A stretch of 64,000 nt of DNA from contig NZ_LT629737.1 of assembly GCF_900104765.1 (NCBI RefSeq), positions 1,736,001 through 1,800,000 of the forward strand. Direction: 5' to 3'. The notes under the pieces are model-generated. The model did not search any database, had not been told where the DNA came from, and worked only from the letters and a program-made list of their open reading frames with translations. Source of the stretch: Gillisia sp. Hel1_33_143 (lineage in GTDB: Bacteria; Bacteroidota; Bacteroidia; Flavobacteriales; Flavobacteriaceae). Positions within the stretch are counted from its first letter, which is position 1; every line of letters starts with the position of its first letter. The position numbers and the translations under genes were made by a program. Below are positions 53,269 through 62,313 of the stretch, one piece after another.

Positions 53269-54213
53269 ATGAGTATAGTTTTTATCCTAATAGGCTTCGC
53301 TTTGTTAGTTGTAGGGGGAGAATTCCTGGTTCGATCTTCTGTAGCACTATCCTTTAAACTAAACCTTTCCAAGATGGTTATTGGGTTAACGGTAGTATCC
53401 TTTGCTACTTCTGCACCAGAACTGTTAGTAAGTTTGCAAGCAGCATTAACAGGATTTTCAGATATTTCATTAGGAAATGTGATTGGTTCTAACATTGCAA
53501 ATATTGGACTTGTATTAGGGATCACAGCCTTTATTTCACCATTGGCAATAGACAGAGATTTCTATAGATTTAACTGGCCGGTGATGATGATCTTTTCTTT
53601 AGCACTCTACTATTTCCTTAACACCGGTAATAATTTGTCTAGAGTAGAAGGGATAGTGCTGCTATTAGGTATTGTTTTGTATTTATATTTATTGATACGT
53701 AGATCTAGAAAAGAGCATATTGAGGTTGAAGGGATTGATGATAAACTGGCGAGTACCAGTAATTTCAAAGTAACAATATGGCTTCTAATTGGAGCTGCAG
53801 CATTATATGGAGGTTCAGAACTTTTGGTAAAGGGTGCTGTGGATCTCGCAGAAATGATAGGGGTAAGTGAACGCGTAATTTCTGTGACTATTATTGCCGT
53901 AGGAACCAGTGTTCCAGAGTTAGCCGCATCTGTAATAGCTGCTTTAAGAAAGGAAAAAGCAATTTCTTTAGGAAATTTAATAGGCTCCAATATCTTTAAT
54001 ATTGCATCTGTCCTAGGTCTTACAGCGCTTATAAAACCAATTAATGTTCAGTCTGCAGAAATTCTTAACAATGATATCTTTTGGATGATTGGATTCGCTT
54101 TAATCATTATTCCTTTAGCCTTCCTTCCCCGAAGATTTATTTTAGGCAGGTATAAGGGGTTTTTGCTATTTGCAGGATATGCAGTTTTCATAGCACTCGC
54201 GTTTTTAGATTAA
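53269..54213 (+). CDS. Calcium/sodium antiporter (CaCA family, YrbG-like)
   Basis: A 314-residue membrane exchanger made of two inverted halves, each with five membrane segments. The alpha repeats are VSFATSAPELLVSL with GNVIGSNIANIGLVLG (~45-85) and VGTSVPELAASVIAAL with GNLIGSNIFNIASVLG (~215-260). The acidic residues E (SAPELL and SVPELA) bind the cations. It is divergent from the BlaI-like operon and is monocistronic. Confidence 0.93.
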   Translation: MSIVFILIGFALLVVGGEFLVRSSVALSFKLNLSKMVIGLTVVSFATSAPELLVSLQAALTGFSDISLGNVIGSNIANIGLVLGITAFISPLAIDRDFYRFNWPVMMIFSLALYYFLNTGNNLSRVEGIVLLLGIVLYLYLLIRRSRKEHIEVEGIDDKLASTSNFKVTIWLLIGAAALYGGSELLVKGAVDLAEMIGVSERVISVTIIAVGTSVPELAASVIAALRKEKAISLGNLIGSNIFNIASVLGLTALIKPINVQSAEILNNDIFWMIGFALIIIPLAFLPRRFILGRYKGFLLFAGYAVFIALAFLD

Positions 54214-54257
54214 TTTAAGGGGTATTTTTGTTATTTAAGTAAACTTTAAGTTTTTTA

Positions 54258-54300
54258 CCCCTAAATTTTAGGGGGTGTATATATAAATCTTGTATTTTTG
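54258..54300 (+). promoter_or_regulatory. Palindrome and promoter of glnN
   Basis: The palindrome cccctaaattttagggg (8-base arms, one central base, 54258-54274) lies 18 bases before tatttttg (54293-54300), a TAnnTTTG match. It occupies the -33 region and could be a regulator site. Confidence 0.6.
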
Positions 54301-54332
54301 CTGGAGTATTTTTAAAAAATAAATAACTTCAT

Positions 54333-56519
54333 ATGGCAACTTTAAGATTTCAGGCTCTAAAAGAGACTTTAAATAGAAAACCGATTAAGATAGACGAGGG
54401 AGATCGTAGATCAGAACTTTTCGGAAGAAATGTTTTTAATGAAACAGTAATGAGACAATTCCTTACCAAGGAAGCGTATCAGAGCGTAAAAGATGCTACA
54501 ACCAAAGGAACCAAAATTAGTAGAGGGGTAGCAGATCATATCTCTACAGGGATGAAAGAATGGGCTATCTCCAAAGGAGTTACTCATTATACACACTGGT
54601 TTCAACCCTTAACAGGAGCTACGGCAGAAAAGCACGATGCATTTTTTGAAACTATTGGAGATGGACTTGCCATAGAGAAATTTGGTGGTACTCAATTGGT
54701 TCAACAAGAGCCAGATGCCTCAAGTTTTCCACATGGAGGAATAAGAAATACTTTTGAAGCTAGAGGTTATACTGCATGGGATCCAACATCTCCTGCATTT
54801 ATATATGGAACTACCTTATGTATTCCAACGGTATATGTTTCCTATACCGGAGAAGCATTAGATTATAAGACACCACTTTTAAGAGCATTACAATCTGTAG
54901 ATTCTGCAGCAACTGCTGTATGTAAATATTTTGATAAGAATGTTAGCAAAGTTGTGGCTACCCTAGGGTGGGAACAAGAATATTTCTTAATAGACTCTGC
55001 ATTATATAGATCAAGACCAGATCTTCAACTTTCTGGTAGAACGTTATTAGGTCATTCTCCAGCAAAAGGACAGCAGTTAGACGATCATTATTTTGGGTCT
55101 ATTCCAAGCAGAGCTTTGGCTTTTATGAGAGATTTGGAAATAGAATGTATGCTTTTAGGAATTCCTGTAAAGACAAGACATAATGAAGTGGCTCCAAATC
55201 AATTTGAGTTAGCACCTATATTTGAAGAAGCGAACCTTGCAGTAGATCATAACTCCTTATTGATGGATCTTATGGATAAGGTGGGAGAAAGACATAATTT
55301 TAAAGTGTTATTCCATGAAAAACCTTTCGCAGGGATCAATGGTAGTGGAAAGCATAATAACTGGTCTTTAAGTACAGATACCGGAACCAATTTATTGAGT
55401 CCTGGAAGTACACCAATGAAGAATTTACAATTCTTAACTTTCTTTATTAATACTATAAAAGCAGTTCATGATCATGAAGAATTGTTGAGAGCTACTATTG
55501 CTAGTGCCTCTAATGATCATAGACTAGGAGCGAACGAAGCACCTCCAGCTATTATTTCAGCATTTATTGGAAGTCAGCTTACAGAAGTACTTGATGAGCT
55601 GGAAAAAGTTACCGATGGAAAATTATCTCCACAGGAAAAGACAGATCTTAAGTTAAACGTTGTAGGTAAGATTCCAGAAATCTTGTTAGACAATACAGAT
55701 AGAAACAGAACTTCTCCATTTGCCTTTACAGGTAATAAATTTGAATTTAGAGCAGTAGGGTCTACAGCAAACTGTGCAAACCCAATGACCGTTCTTAATA
55801 CTATTGTAGCTAAGCAACTTAAAGACTTTAAGAAAAGGGTAGATACTTTGGTGAAGGATGATAAAATGAAAAAAGATGATGCCATCTTTAATGTTCTTAG
55901 AGAGTACATCAAAGAATCTAAGAAAATTAGATTTGAAGGTGATGGGTATGGAGAAGCTTGGCAACAAGAAGCTAAAAAGCGTGGATTGAGTAATAACAAA
56001 ACTACTCCAATCGCCTTAAGAGCTAAAGTTTCTAAGCAAACTATAGATTTGTACAAGGAGATGAAAGTGATGAACAAGAGAGAAGTTGAAGCTCGTCATG
56101 AAATTGAATTGGAAGATTATTCTATGAGAATTCAAATTGAAGGAAGAATCTTAGGAGATATTGCTAGAAATCACGTAATTCCAACTGCTATTAGATACCA
56201 AAATGTTTTAATAGAAAATGTACGTGGATTAAAGGAAATATTTGAGCAAGATTTCAAAAAGCATTCAAAAGAGCAGATAGGTATTATTGAAGCTATTTCA
56301 GGTCATATTGAACATATCAATGCAGATGTAAATAAAATGACAGACGCTCGTAAAAAAGCTAATGTTATAGAAGATGCTGAAGAGAGAGCATTAGCATACT
56401 GTGATAATGTGAAACCATTTTTTGAAGAGATAAGATATCATTGCGATAAATTAGAGCTGTTGGTAGATGATGAAACTTGGCCATTGACTAAATACAGAGA
56501 ATTATTGTTTACTCGCTAG
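54333..56519 (+). CDS. glnN: Glutamine synthetase type III
   Basis: GlnN makes glutamine from glutamate, ammonia and ATP. The 728-residue length, dodecameric type III family and N-terminal FGRNVFNETVMRQFL distinguish it from the ~470-residue type I enzyme. Catalytic-domain motifs include LGWEQEYFLID, NEVAPNQFELAPIFEEAN, the FHEKPFAGINGSGKHNNWS ATP-binding loop and NRTSPFAFTGNKFEFRAVGS. It is a single gene with a palindrome-bearing promoter and a strong terminator. Nitrogen control through the palindrome is inference. Confidence 0.96.
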   Translation: MATLRFQALKETLNRKPIKIDEGDRRSELFGRNVFNETVMRQFLTKEAYQSVKDATTKGTKISRGVADHISTGMKEWAISKGVTHYTHWFQPLTGATAEKHDAFFETIGDGLAIEKFGGTQLVQQEPDASSFPHGGIRNTFEARGYTAWDPTSPAFIYGTTLCIPTVYVSYTGEALDYKTPLLRALQSVDSAATAVCKYFDKNVSKVVATLGWEQEYFLIDSALYRSRPDLQLSGRTLLGHSPAKGQQLDDHYFGSIPSRALAFMRDLEIECMLLGIPVKTRHNEVAPNQFELAPIFEEANLAVDHNSLLMDLMDKVGERHNFKVLFHEKPFAGINGSGKHNNWSLSTDTGTNLLSPGSTPMKNLQFLTFFINTIKAVHDHEELLRATIASASNDHRLGANEAPPAIISAFIGSQLTEVLDELEKVTDGKLSPQEKTDLKLNVVGKIPEILLDNTDRNRTSPFAFTGNKFEFRAVGSTANCANPMTVLNTIVAKQLKDFKKRVDTLVKDDKMKKDDAIFNVLREYIKESKKIRFEGDGYGEAWQQEAKKRGLSNNKTTPIALRAKVSKQTIDLYKEMKVMNKREVEARHEIELEDYSMRIQIEGRILGDIARNHVIPTAIRYQNVLIENVRGLKEIFEQDFKKHSKEQIGIIEAISGHIEHINADVNKMTDARKKANVIEDAEERALAYCDNVKPFFEEIRYHCDKLELLVDDETWPLTKYRELLFTR

Positions 56520-56538
56520 GTGACATTAATTATATTCC

Positions 56539-56567
56539 AAGCCACACTTTTAAGTGTGGCTTTTTTT
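56539..56567 (+). terminator. Terminator after glnN
   Basis: Perfect 11-base arms aagccacactt / aagtgtggctt, followed by seven T residues. Confidence 0.93.
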
Positions 56568-56918
56568 ATGGAAAGAATTCAGCTGATATTATTTTTAACA
56601 AATATTTAACTATTAGATAATCAGTTAGATAAATCGATTTATTGGATACTTTTTGTGCTAGAAGAAATTAAATAGCAAAATGCTATCAGTTAAACCTTAC
56701 AAATTCTTCTCAAATAATAAATGCTTTGTGTTAGATGTAATATAATTCAGTGAAAAATTCGCATATTTAACTGGATATTAAGATTATAAGAAGATATTTT
56801 TAATTTGAATAGCTTATTTATTTAATAGGTTCTAAATTTCTGAAAATTGATTACTGAAGTTTTAATTAAGATAGAAAACCCTAATAACTAAGCGAGAAAG
56901 GCTTATTATTTTTCAGAT

Positions 56919-56952
56919 TTTACATCCCAACCCTAGAGTTTACACCCCAACC
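56919..56952 (+). promoter_or_regulatory. Two direct repeats upstream of curlin gene 1
   Basis: The 14-base unit tttacaYcccaacc occurs at 56919-56932 and 56939-56952, 20 bases apart, about two helical turns. It lies 76 bases before the ATG at 57028, within an otherwise featureless 460-base gap, and is a good candidate activator site. Confidence 0.55.
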
Positions 56953-57027
56953 TTTATAGAGCATGGAGATCCTGCATTTGCTAGGATTCTACATAAAGTC
57001 TATTTATTAACCAATACTATTTAAATT

Positions 57028-58188
57028 ATGAAAAAAGTAATTCTAAGTGCTGCAGTGCTCATGTGCGGAGCAGTGATGGTAGCTCAATCCAATTCTAGCG
57101 ATGTAGAGCAATCTGGGATGGGAAATGGTTCTGATGTTGCTCAACAGGGGGCATTGAATATGTCTGAAGTGGTTCAGAAAGGAAAGGAAAATTATAACGT
57201 AGTTAGACAAAGGGGTGAATCCAACTTGTCTGATGTTTTGCAGGTTGGCCCGCGTAATGATAGTTATGTGCGGCAAATTGGAGACGATAATGAATCTTCA
57301 GTTTTTCAAGGAATGCCAGGAAACAGCAGTAAAGATAATTACAGCTTGGTGGTGCAACGTGGGGATAAGAATGAATCTGAAGTATCTCAGTATGGAGATT
57401 ATGGATCAGACTTTAATGATTCTTATGTTAGACAGATTGGAGATGAGAATGAATCTGAGGTTGAACAAGAGGGAGATCTTAATTATTCTAGAGTAAGACA
57501 AGATGGAAACAAGAATGAGGCAGATATTGAACAAGAAGGAGATTGGAATACTTCTATTTCAATTCAAAATGGCGATAAAAATGATTCTGATGTAGAGCAG
57601 GAAGGTGATTATAATTTCGCTAGAACAGAACAACTTGGAATAGATAACGACTCTGATGTTGAACAGGAAGGCATGAGTAATATTTCTAGAGTGTATCAGG
57701 ATGGTAAAAAAAATGATTCTGAAGTAGAGCAGGAGGGAGATTCTAACCGTTCTAGAGTTTGGCAATTTGGAGAAGAAAACGAAGCTATTCTAGATCAGAA
57801 TGGAGATAATAACGTGGCAAAGGTTTACCAAAATGGTGATGAAAACTTATCTGATATTGATATGGATGGAGATTATAACAAATCTTTTGTTTCCCAAATA
57901 GGTTTGGACAATATTAGCGAAACAGACCAAGAAGGAGATTCAAATAGAAGCGAAGTTTCTCAGGAAGGAGAAGATAACGAATCTGATATGGATCAATTAG
58001 GAGATAGAAACAGATCTAGAGTTGTTCAGGGAATGTGGGGTGCCTCAGGGTATTCAAATATGAGTACTGTGTTGCAAGATGGTAACCGCAATACAAGCAA
58101 TGTTCAACAATTTGGAAACGATCATACTAATACGGTACATCAATTGGGTAATCAAAACTCTGCGATGACCACTCAAAGTGATCTATAG
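57028..58188 (+). CDS. Curlin-repeat protein 1 (acidic/arginine-patterned amyloid subunit)
   Basis: A 386-residue exported protein. The signal peptide (MKKVILSAAVLMCGAVMVAQ) is followed by about 32 units of 11 residues with the pattern N-x-S-x-V-x-Q-x-G-x-x, the curlin repeat of CsgA/CsgB in which S, V, Q, G and N form the core and turns. Units 7, 9 and 28 carry inserts. From residue 141 to 250, units alternate between acidic (SDVEQEGD type) and Arg-bearing (SRVYQDG type), so the outward side chains of the two strands differ in charge. There are no cysteines after the signal. A major or minor curli-like fibre subunit is likely. Confidence 0.88.
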   Translation: MKKVILSAAVLMCGAVMVAQSNSSDVEQSGMGNGSDVAQQGALNMSEVVQKGKENYNVVRQRGESNLSDVLQVGPRNDSYVRQIGDDNESSVFQGMPGNSSKDNYSLVVQRGDKNESEVSQYGDYGSDFNDSYVRQIGDENESEVEQEGDLNYSRVRQDGNKNEADIEQEGDWNTSISIQNGDKNDSDVEQEGDYNFARTEQLGIDNDSDVEQEGMSNISRVYQDGKKNDSEVEQEGDSNRSRVWQFGEENEAILDQNGDNNVAKVYQNGDENLSDIDMDGDYNKSFVSQIGLDNISETDQEGDSNRSEVSQEGEDNESDMDQLGDRNRSRVVQGMWGASGYSNMSTVLQDGNRNTSNVQQFGNDHTNTVHQLGNQNSAMTTQSDL

Positions 58189-58290
58189 TAATCTAATTAT
58201 CTTTGTTTTAAGCCAGTATTAAGATAGGATATAGGAAATGTGCATTGCCTAATAATTATTTAAAGTACGCTCGTTATTGGGCATTTTACA

Positions 58291-58327
58291 ATGTTCCTTG
58301 TAGTAAGATACAGGGAACATTTTTTTG
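58291..58327 (+). terminator. Terminator after curlin gene 1
   Basis: Arms atgttccttgta / tacagggaacat pair with one wobble and are followed by seven T residues. Confidence 0.88.
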
Positions 58328-59321
58328 TTATCTAAACTAAAAGTTTTTTCTCTAAATAATAGTTGATGGAAGTATGGGTAAAATAGAAATGAGTTGTTGT
58401 TACCTTCCACTTAATGTAACAATCCTTGTTATATCTATATAAAGACATGGAAGCTTAGTAAACCTAGCAAGTATTGCAATATATTAGATATAAGTGAATA
58501 GATAGAATAAGCTAATGTCCTGTAAATTGAATAAGAATACTAGGTGCTACAATGAAGTACTATTTATGAGTTATTTCTAAAACTGTTTTGGACACCTGAC
58601 GCCGTAATCTAGTTAATTCAAAACTATTTTACATCAATTAAGGATTGGCTTTTGGTTCCGTTTCAGTGGTGTTATCTCAATTGATTCAGAAGAAAATTAT
58701 TTTTATGTTATGCTTTATGTAATTAATAATGAGAACGTTACTTAGCTATTTCCTTCACCTTTTCGAAATTCAATTTTATTTTTTCAACACATTATTAAAT
58801 CTATATAACCATTTATAGAATCTAAATTTAACAAAAAATTAACGTTTCGGCAAATGGTAATAATCTGAGATTACGAGCATATATTTTCTTTCTAATATTG
58901 AATAAGGGGAAAAATCCTATAAGATAATTCTTACAAATAAAATGATCATTCATTTTATAAACCTCAGAGTATTTGATGTTTATGCAATTTATTTAGATAT
59001 TTGAAATGTTGAATTCAAAGAAAAGTTCTTATAATTGCTGATTTAATAATATTAAGCTTAAAATGTTTGATTATGGAATTGTCTTATTTCCTTCAAGATT
59101 TATAATGCTAAATGAAAGTTTCGTTAAAAACGTTCACCGAATTTCTTCCCAGGAAACTTTTGTTTTAACATAACTTTTAATAAATGAATCAATTCGTACT
59201 GCCTTCTGAATTATGTTAAACAATAATCTCGTCCCCTCACGATAACCTAATTAGTTATGTCTTCCAATCTTTTCATTGGAATTATATATATGTCAATTTA
59301 TTAACTAAATATATTATCATT
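58328..59321 (+). other. Long non-coding spacer between curlin genes 1 and 2
   Basis: Nearly 1 kb of AT-rich DNA with stops in all frames and no ATG-initiated frame of note. Near its 3' end are cgtcccctcacg (59230-59241), the near-palindrome ataacctaattagttat and a small hairpin tccaat/attgga (59263-59280) before the ATG at 59322. This spacing is unusual here, where most gaps are below 200 bases; it may hold upstream regulatory sites or the scar of a lost gene. Confidence 0.5.
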
Positions 59322-60638
59322 ATGAAAAAAGTAGTTTTAAGTGTTGCCGCTTTAATGTGTGGCGCAATGATGGTGGCTCAATCCAATTCGAGCACTGTAA
59401 ATCAATCGGGCATGAATAATGGATCTACCGTTAATCAAACAGGCTTAACAAATTTATCCACAGTAGACCAAGCAGGAGACTCTAATGTATCTGGTGTAAT
59501 GCAATCTGGTACTAGTAACTGGAATGATACAGATCAACTGGGAGATGGGAATACAGCATCTGCAACGCAAATGGGTCTTAGAAACGATTCCAGTATACAT
59601 CAAGGTTTTGGTTCTGGATCTTCTATAAATGACGGGAATAGTGCAACAGTAATGTCAACGGGAGATTATAACACTGCTCATATAGATCAATATGGTGATT
59701 TAGATGGTTCTGATGATAATACTGCAAGCATAGATCAAACAGGAAATAGTAACTATTCCTATATGGATCAAAATGGAGATATGAACCTTGCTTCAACAGA
59801 TCAAGTAGGAGATTATAATATTTCATACGTTTATCAATATGGAGATTCCAACTCTGCAACTAAAGTTCAATCTGGAGATGGTAATTATTCTAATACTGAT
59901 CAGTACGGTGATGGAAATAGCTCATCTGTTAGCCAAGTAGGAGATGCTAACATTTCTTATGAAACTCAATACGGAGATGGTAATGCTATTTCCGAGAGCA
60001 TAGAAGGTGATGGTAATTACGTTAGTGCATATCAAAATGGAGATTCTAACTCTGCTGTATTAAATGCAACTAAAAATAATCCTGCTTTCTTCGCAGATAA
60101 CAATGAGTTATATGCAACACAAATAGGAGATGGAAACAATGTACAGGTAAGAGTTTCTGGAGGAGATGATAACTACGTAGATGCAAGTCAGGTTGGAGAT
60201 AATAACTATCACCGTATAGGAGTTAGTGGAAATGATAATGAGGTGACTTTAGATGTGGATGGAGATTCTAACAGAGGTGATTGGAGAGTGGCAGATGGAT
60301 ACCCACCAAATGCAGATGATAACGACGTAGAATTAATTCAAAATGGAAATTCAAACTTTTCTACAGGTAGAGTAATGGGAGACAATAACGATGTGGTAGT
60401 TAGCCAAGTAGGAAACAGTAACAAAGTGGGTAGCGCATGGTATACCGGAGATGGTGTGGTTATAGATGGAGACTTTAACACTGCAGAGATCTTTCAGAAT
60501 GGTGATATGAACATGGCTACTTCATTTCAAACTGGAGATTTTAACCAAAGTTATACAACGCAATCTGGTATGAGCCACACAAGTGCTACAACTCAAATTG
60601 GTAATAGCAATACTTCTTCAGTTAATCAAAGTAACTAA
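59322..60638 (+). CDS. Curlin-repeat protein 2 (Asp/Tyr-rich amyloid subunit)
   Basis: A 438-residue exported protein whose signal peptide (MKKVVLSVAALMCGAMMVAQ) is nearly identical to that of protein 1. It has about 35 curlin units with the same N-x-S-x-V-x-Q-x-G spacing. The central units favour Tyr and Asp (SYVYQYGDS, SNTDQYGDG, SYETQYGDG), and several units around residues 250-350 are irregular, with Q lost (VRVSGGDD, IGVSGND). It ends in SSVNQSN, the same form as proteins 3 and the pseudogene. It has its own terminator. Confidence 0.87.
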   Translation: MKKVVLSVAALMCGAMMVAQSNSSTVNQSGMNNGSTVNQTGLTNLSTVDQAGDSNVSGVMQSGTSNWNDTDQLGDGNTASATQMGLRNDSSIHQGFGSGSSINDGNSATVMSTGDYNTAHIDQYGDLDGSDDNTASIDQTGNSNYSYMDQNGDMNLASTDQVGDYNISYVYQYGDSNSATKVQSGDGNYSNTDQYGDGNSSSVSQVGDANISYETQYGDGNAISESIEGDGNYVSAYQNGDSNSAVLNATKNNPAFFADNNELYATQIGDGNNVQVRVSGGDDNYVDASQVGDNNYHRIGVSGNDNEVTLDVDGDSNRGDWRVADGYPPNADDNDVELIQNGNSNFSTGRVMGDNNDVVVSQVGNSNKVGSAWYTGDGVVIDGDFNTAEIFQNGDMNMATSFQTGDFNQSYTTQSGMSHTSATTQIGNSNTSSVNQSN

Positions 60639-60681
60639 GCGGTAGATAGCTAGTAAAAGAATAATATTATTAGAAATTACT

Positions 60682-60706
60682 AAACCTGCTTCGGCAGGTT
60701 TTTTTA
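60682..60706 (+). terminator. Terminator after curlin gene 2
   Basis: Arms aaacctgc / gcaggttt around a ttcg tetraloop, followed by T residues. The stem is shared in form with the terminator at 62250. Confidence 0.9.
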
Positions 60707-60740
60707 TGTAATGTTCATAGAATCAAATGATAAGATTGCA

Positions 60741-60930
60741 TTTTAACAATTATTTGGGCGTTTTGACGAGTAATTTTTAATAACCCTAAAGTTTGACTTA
60801 GATTCGTCTTGTGATTTTGATGCCCCCCAAGCTACACGAAGATCACTTTTTGTAATACTCTACTATTATAGATAGGTTCATAATTTTTGAATTGAATTTT
60901 AATCAGTTATAAATATAAAAATTAATAAGT
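60741..60930 (+). repeat. Duplicated upstream region, copy A (before curlin gene 3)
   Basis: This 190-base leader aligns end to end with 62314-62504. Identical blocks are ttttaacaattatttgggc (60741-60759) and tgatgccccccaagct (60818-60833), and a strongly conserved stretch runs from ttttgaattga to the ATG. The C-run block is a likely regulator site. Confidence 0.75.
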
Positions 60931-61989
60931 ATGAAAAAAGTAATTCTAAGTGCAGCAGCACTAATGATCGGCGCAGTTACATTCGCTCAATCTAATGACA
61001 GTGAAGTTATTCAGCAACGAACCGGTAATATGGCAGATGTTGTACAAACTGGAGCAATAAATGAGTCTGATGTTTTTCAAAATGGTGATAACAACAAGGC
61101 TTCTGCTACTCAAACAGGTGTGGACAATAAATCAACTATTGAACAAGCTGGATCTCAGCCTTTCAAGGTGAAGCGTAACCAAGCAACGCTTGTTCAAACA
61201 GGAGATAATAATATCTCGTTCGCAAGATCTCAAGATGGAGAAGATAATGTTATTACAACAACTTCAGTTGGTAATGATAACAATGCTTATGTTAAGCAAA
61301 TTGGTAGCCGAAATGGAAGTGTCATAGATCAACAAGGAGATGGTAACATTGCTAGATCAACAGTAACCTTTAGTAATGATAACTCGTCTACTATTTTACA
61401 AGATGGAAATGGTAATGAGTCCAGAACCGCTCAAACATTTGGTCCAGCAAGAGGTGATGGTGGTCTTAATATGTCTTCTGTAACTGTAGTAGGTGATTAT
61501 AACCGTGCATTTACATACCAAGCTGGTGGTGGTAATACATCTATCATGAAGCAAGATGGTAATTATAATTTATCTGTTACAGATCAAATTGGTAATAATA
61601 ACTATGCTAGAACTACTCAGCTTGAAAACACAAGTGATAGCTATATTACACAAACAGGAAACGGAAATGGTGCTGCTGTTAGACAATATGCTAACGATTT
61701 TAATATATCTGATGTTGACCAGGTTGGTAATGACAACAAAGCTAATGTAGATCAGTTTGGTGGAAGCAATGAGTCTACTGTTTTAAGCGTAGGTAACGGT
61801 AACATTAATGACGTAGACCAAGGTCTTCAGAGTATTAGTAATCAAGCAAGAAGTTTTGATTCTGTAAGTGCAATTGATCAACTAGGTGACTCTAACAGAA
61901 CTAGAGTTCTGCAGTTAGGAAACAGCCAAATGAGTTCAGTTATGCAATCAGGTAACGGTAACATGGCAACTGTAAGCCAATCTAACTAA
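60931..61989 (+). CDS. Curlin-repeat protein 3
   Basis: A 352-residue exported protein with signal peptide MKKVILSAAALMIGAVTFAQ and roughly 28 curlin units, some broken by short inserts (SQPFKVKR, QTFGPARGDGG and DQGLQSISNQAR). Repeats are neutral to mildly charged (SDVFQNGDN, SATQTGVDN, SDVDQVGND) and the protein ends in MATVSQSN. The upstream region is duplicated before curlin gene 4. A 17-base-pair terminator follows, so it is transcribed alone. Confidence 0.87.
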   Translation: MKKVILSAAALMIGAVTFAQSNDSEVIQQRTGNMADVVQTGAINESDVFQNGDNNKASATQTGVDNKSTIEQAGSQPFKVKRNQATLVQTGDNNISFARSQDGEDNVITTTSVGNDNNAYVKQIGSRNGSVIDQQGDGNIARSTVTFSNDNSSTILQDGNGNESRTAQTFGPARGDGGLNMSSVTVVGDYNRAFTYQAGGGNTSIMKQDGNYNLSVTDQIGNNNYARTTQLENTSDSYITQTGNGNGAAVRQYANDFNISDVDQVGNDNKANVDQFGGSNESTVLSVGNGNINDVDQGLQSISNQARSFDSVSAIDQLGDSNRTRVLQLGNSQMSSVMQSGNGNMATVSQSN

Positions 61990-62004
61990 TCAACTATAAT
62001 TCTA

Positions 62005-62047
62005 ATCATCAGGAATGCCAAATTTGGCATTCCTGATGATTTTTTTT
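62005..62047 (+). terminator. Strong terminator after curlin gene 3
   Basis: Perfect 17-base arms (atcatcaggaatgccaa and its complement) with a two-base gap at the centre, followed by seven or more T residues. Confidence 0.95.
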
Positions 62048-62060
62048 ATTTCAATAATAT

Positions 62061-62167
62061 ATGAAAAAAGCAGTTTTAAGTGAAGTTACCAATCTGGTTT
62101 AAGTAATCGTAGTACTACAATTCAAATGGGTAATAGTAATGTTGCTAACGTAAGTAAAAGCAACTAA
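62061..62167 (+). pseudogene. Decayed fifth curlin-repeat gene
   Basis: An ATG at 62061 opens MKKAVLS, the conserved signal-peptide start, and then runs into a stop after 13 codons. From 62087 another frame reads YQSGLSNRSTTIQMGNSN then VANVSKSN and a stop at 62165-62167, which is the last curlin unit and the typical C-terminus. The middle of the gene has been lost by a large internal deletion that also shifted the frame. It is followed by its own terminator, so a full transcription unit once stood here. Confidence 0.85.
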
Positions 62168-62249
62168 ACTTGATCTTCTTATACTTTTAAAGTGCTTATT
62201 TAATTTCATACATCATAGTAATAAGAATAGCTATTTTATTATTATTACA

Positions 62250-62278
62250 ACACCTGCTAAGAAGCAGGTTTTGTTTTT
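62250..62278 (+). terminator. Terminator of the decayed curlin gene
   Basis: Arms acctgct / agcaggt with loop aaga and a T-rich tail. The stem matches the one at 60682, consistent with duplication of the whole unit. Confidence 0.8.
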
Positions 62279-62313
62279 ATATAATGTGCATACAATTGAG
62301 TAATATATTTACG

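Noticed and set aside
57028-58188. 33-base periodic repeats that look like a direct-repeat array
   Set aside because: The period is in frame with an intact exported protein and the units vary at third positions; there are no constant repeats with unique spacers, so it is not a CRISPR array.
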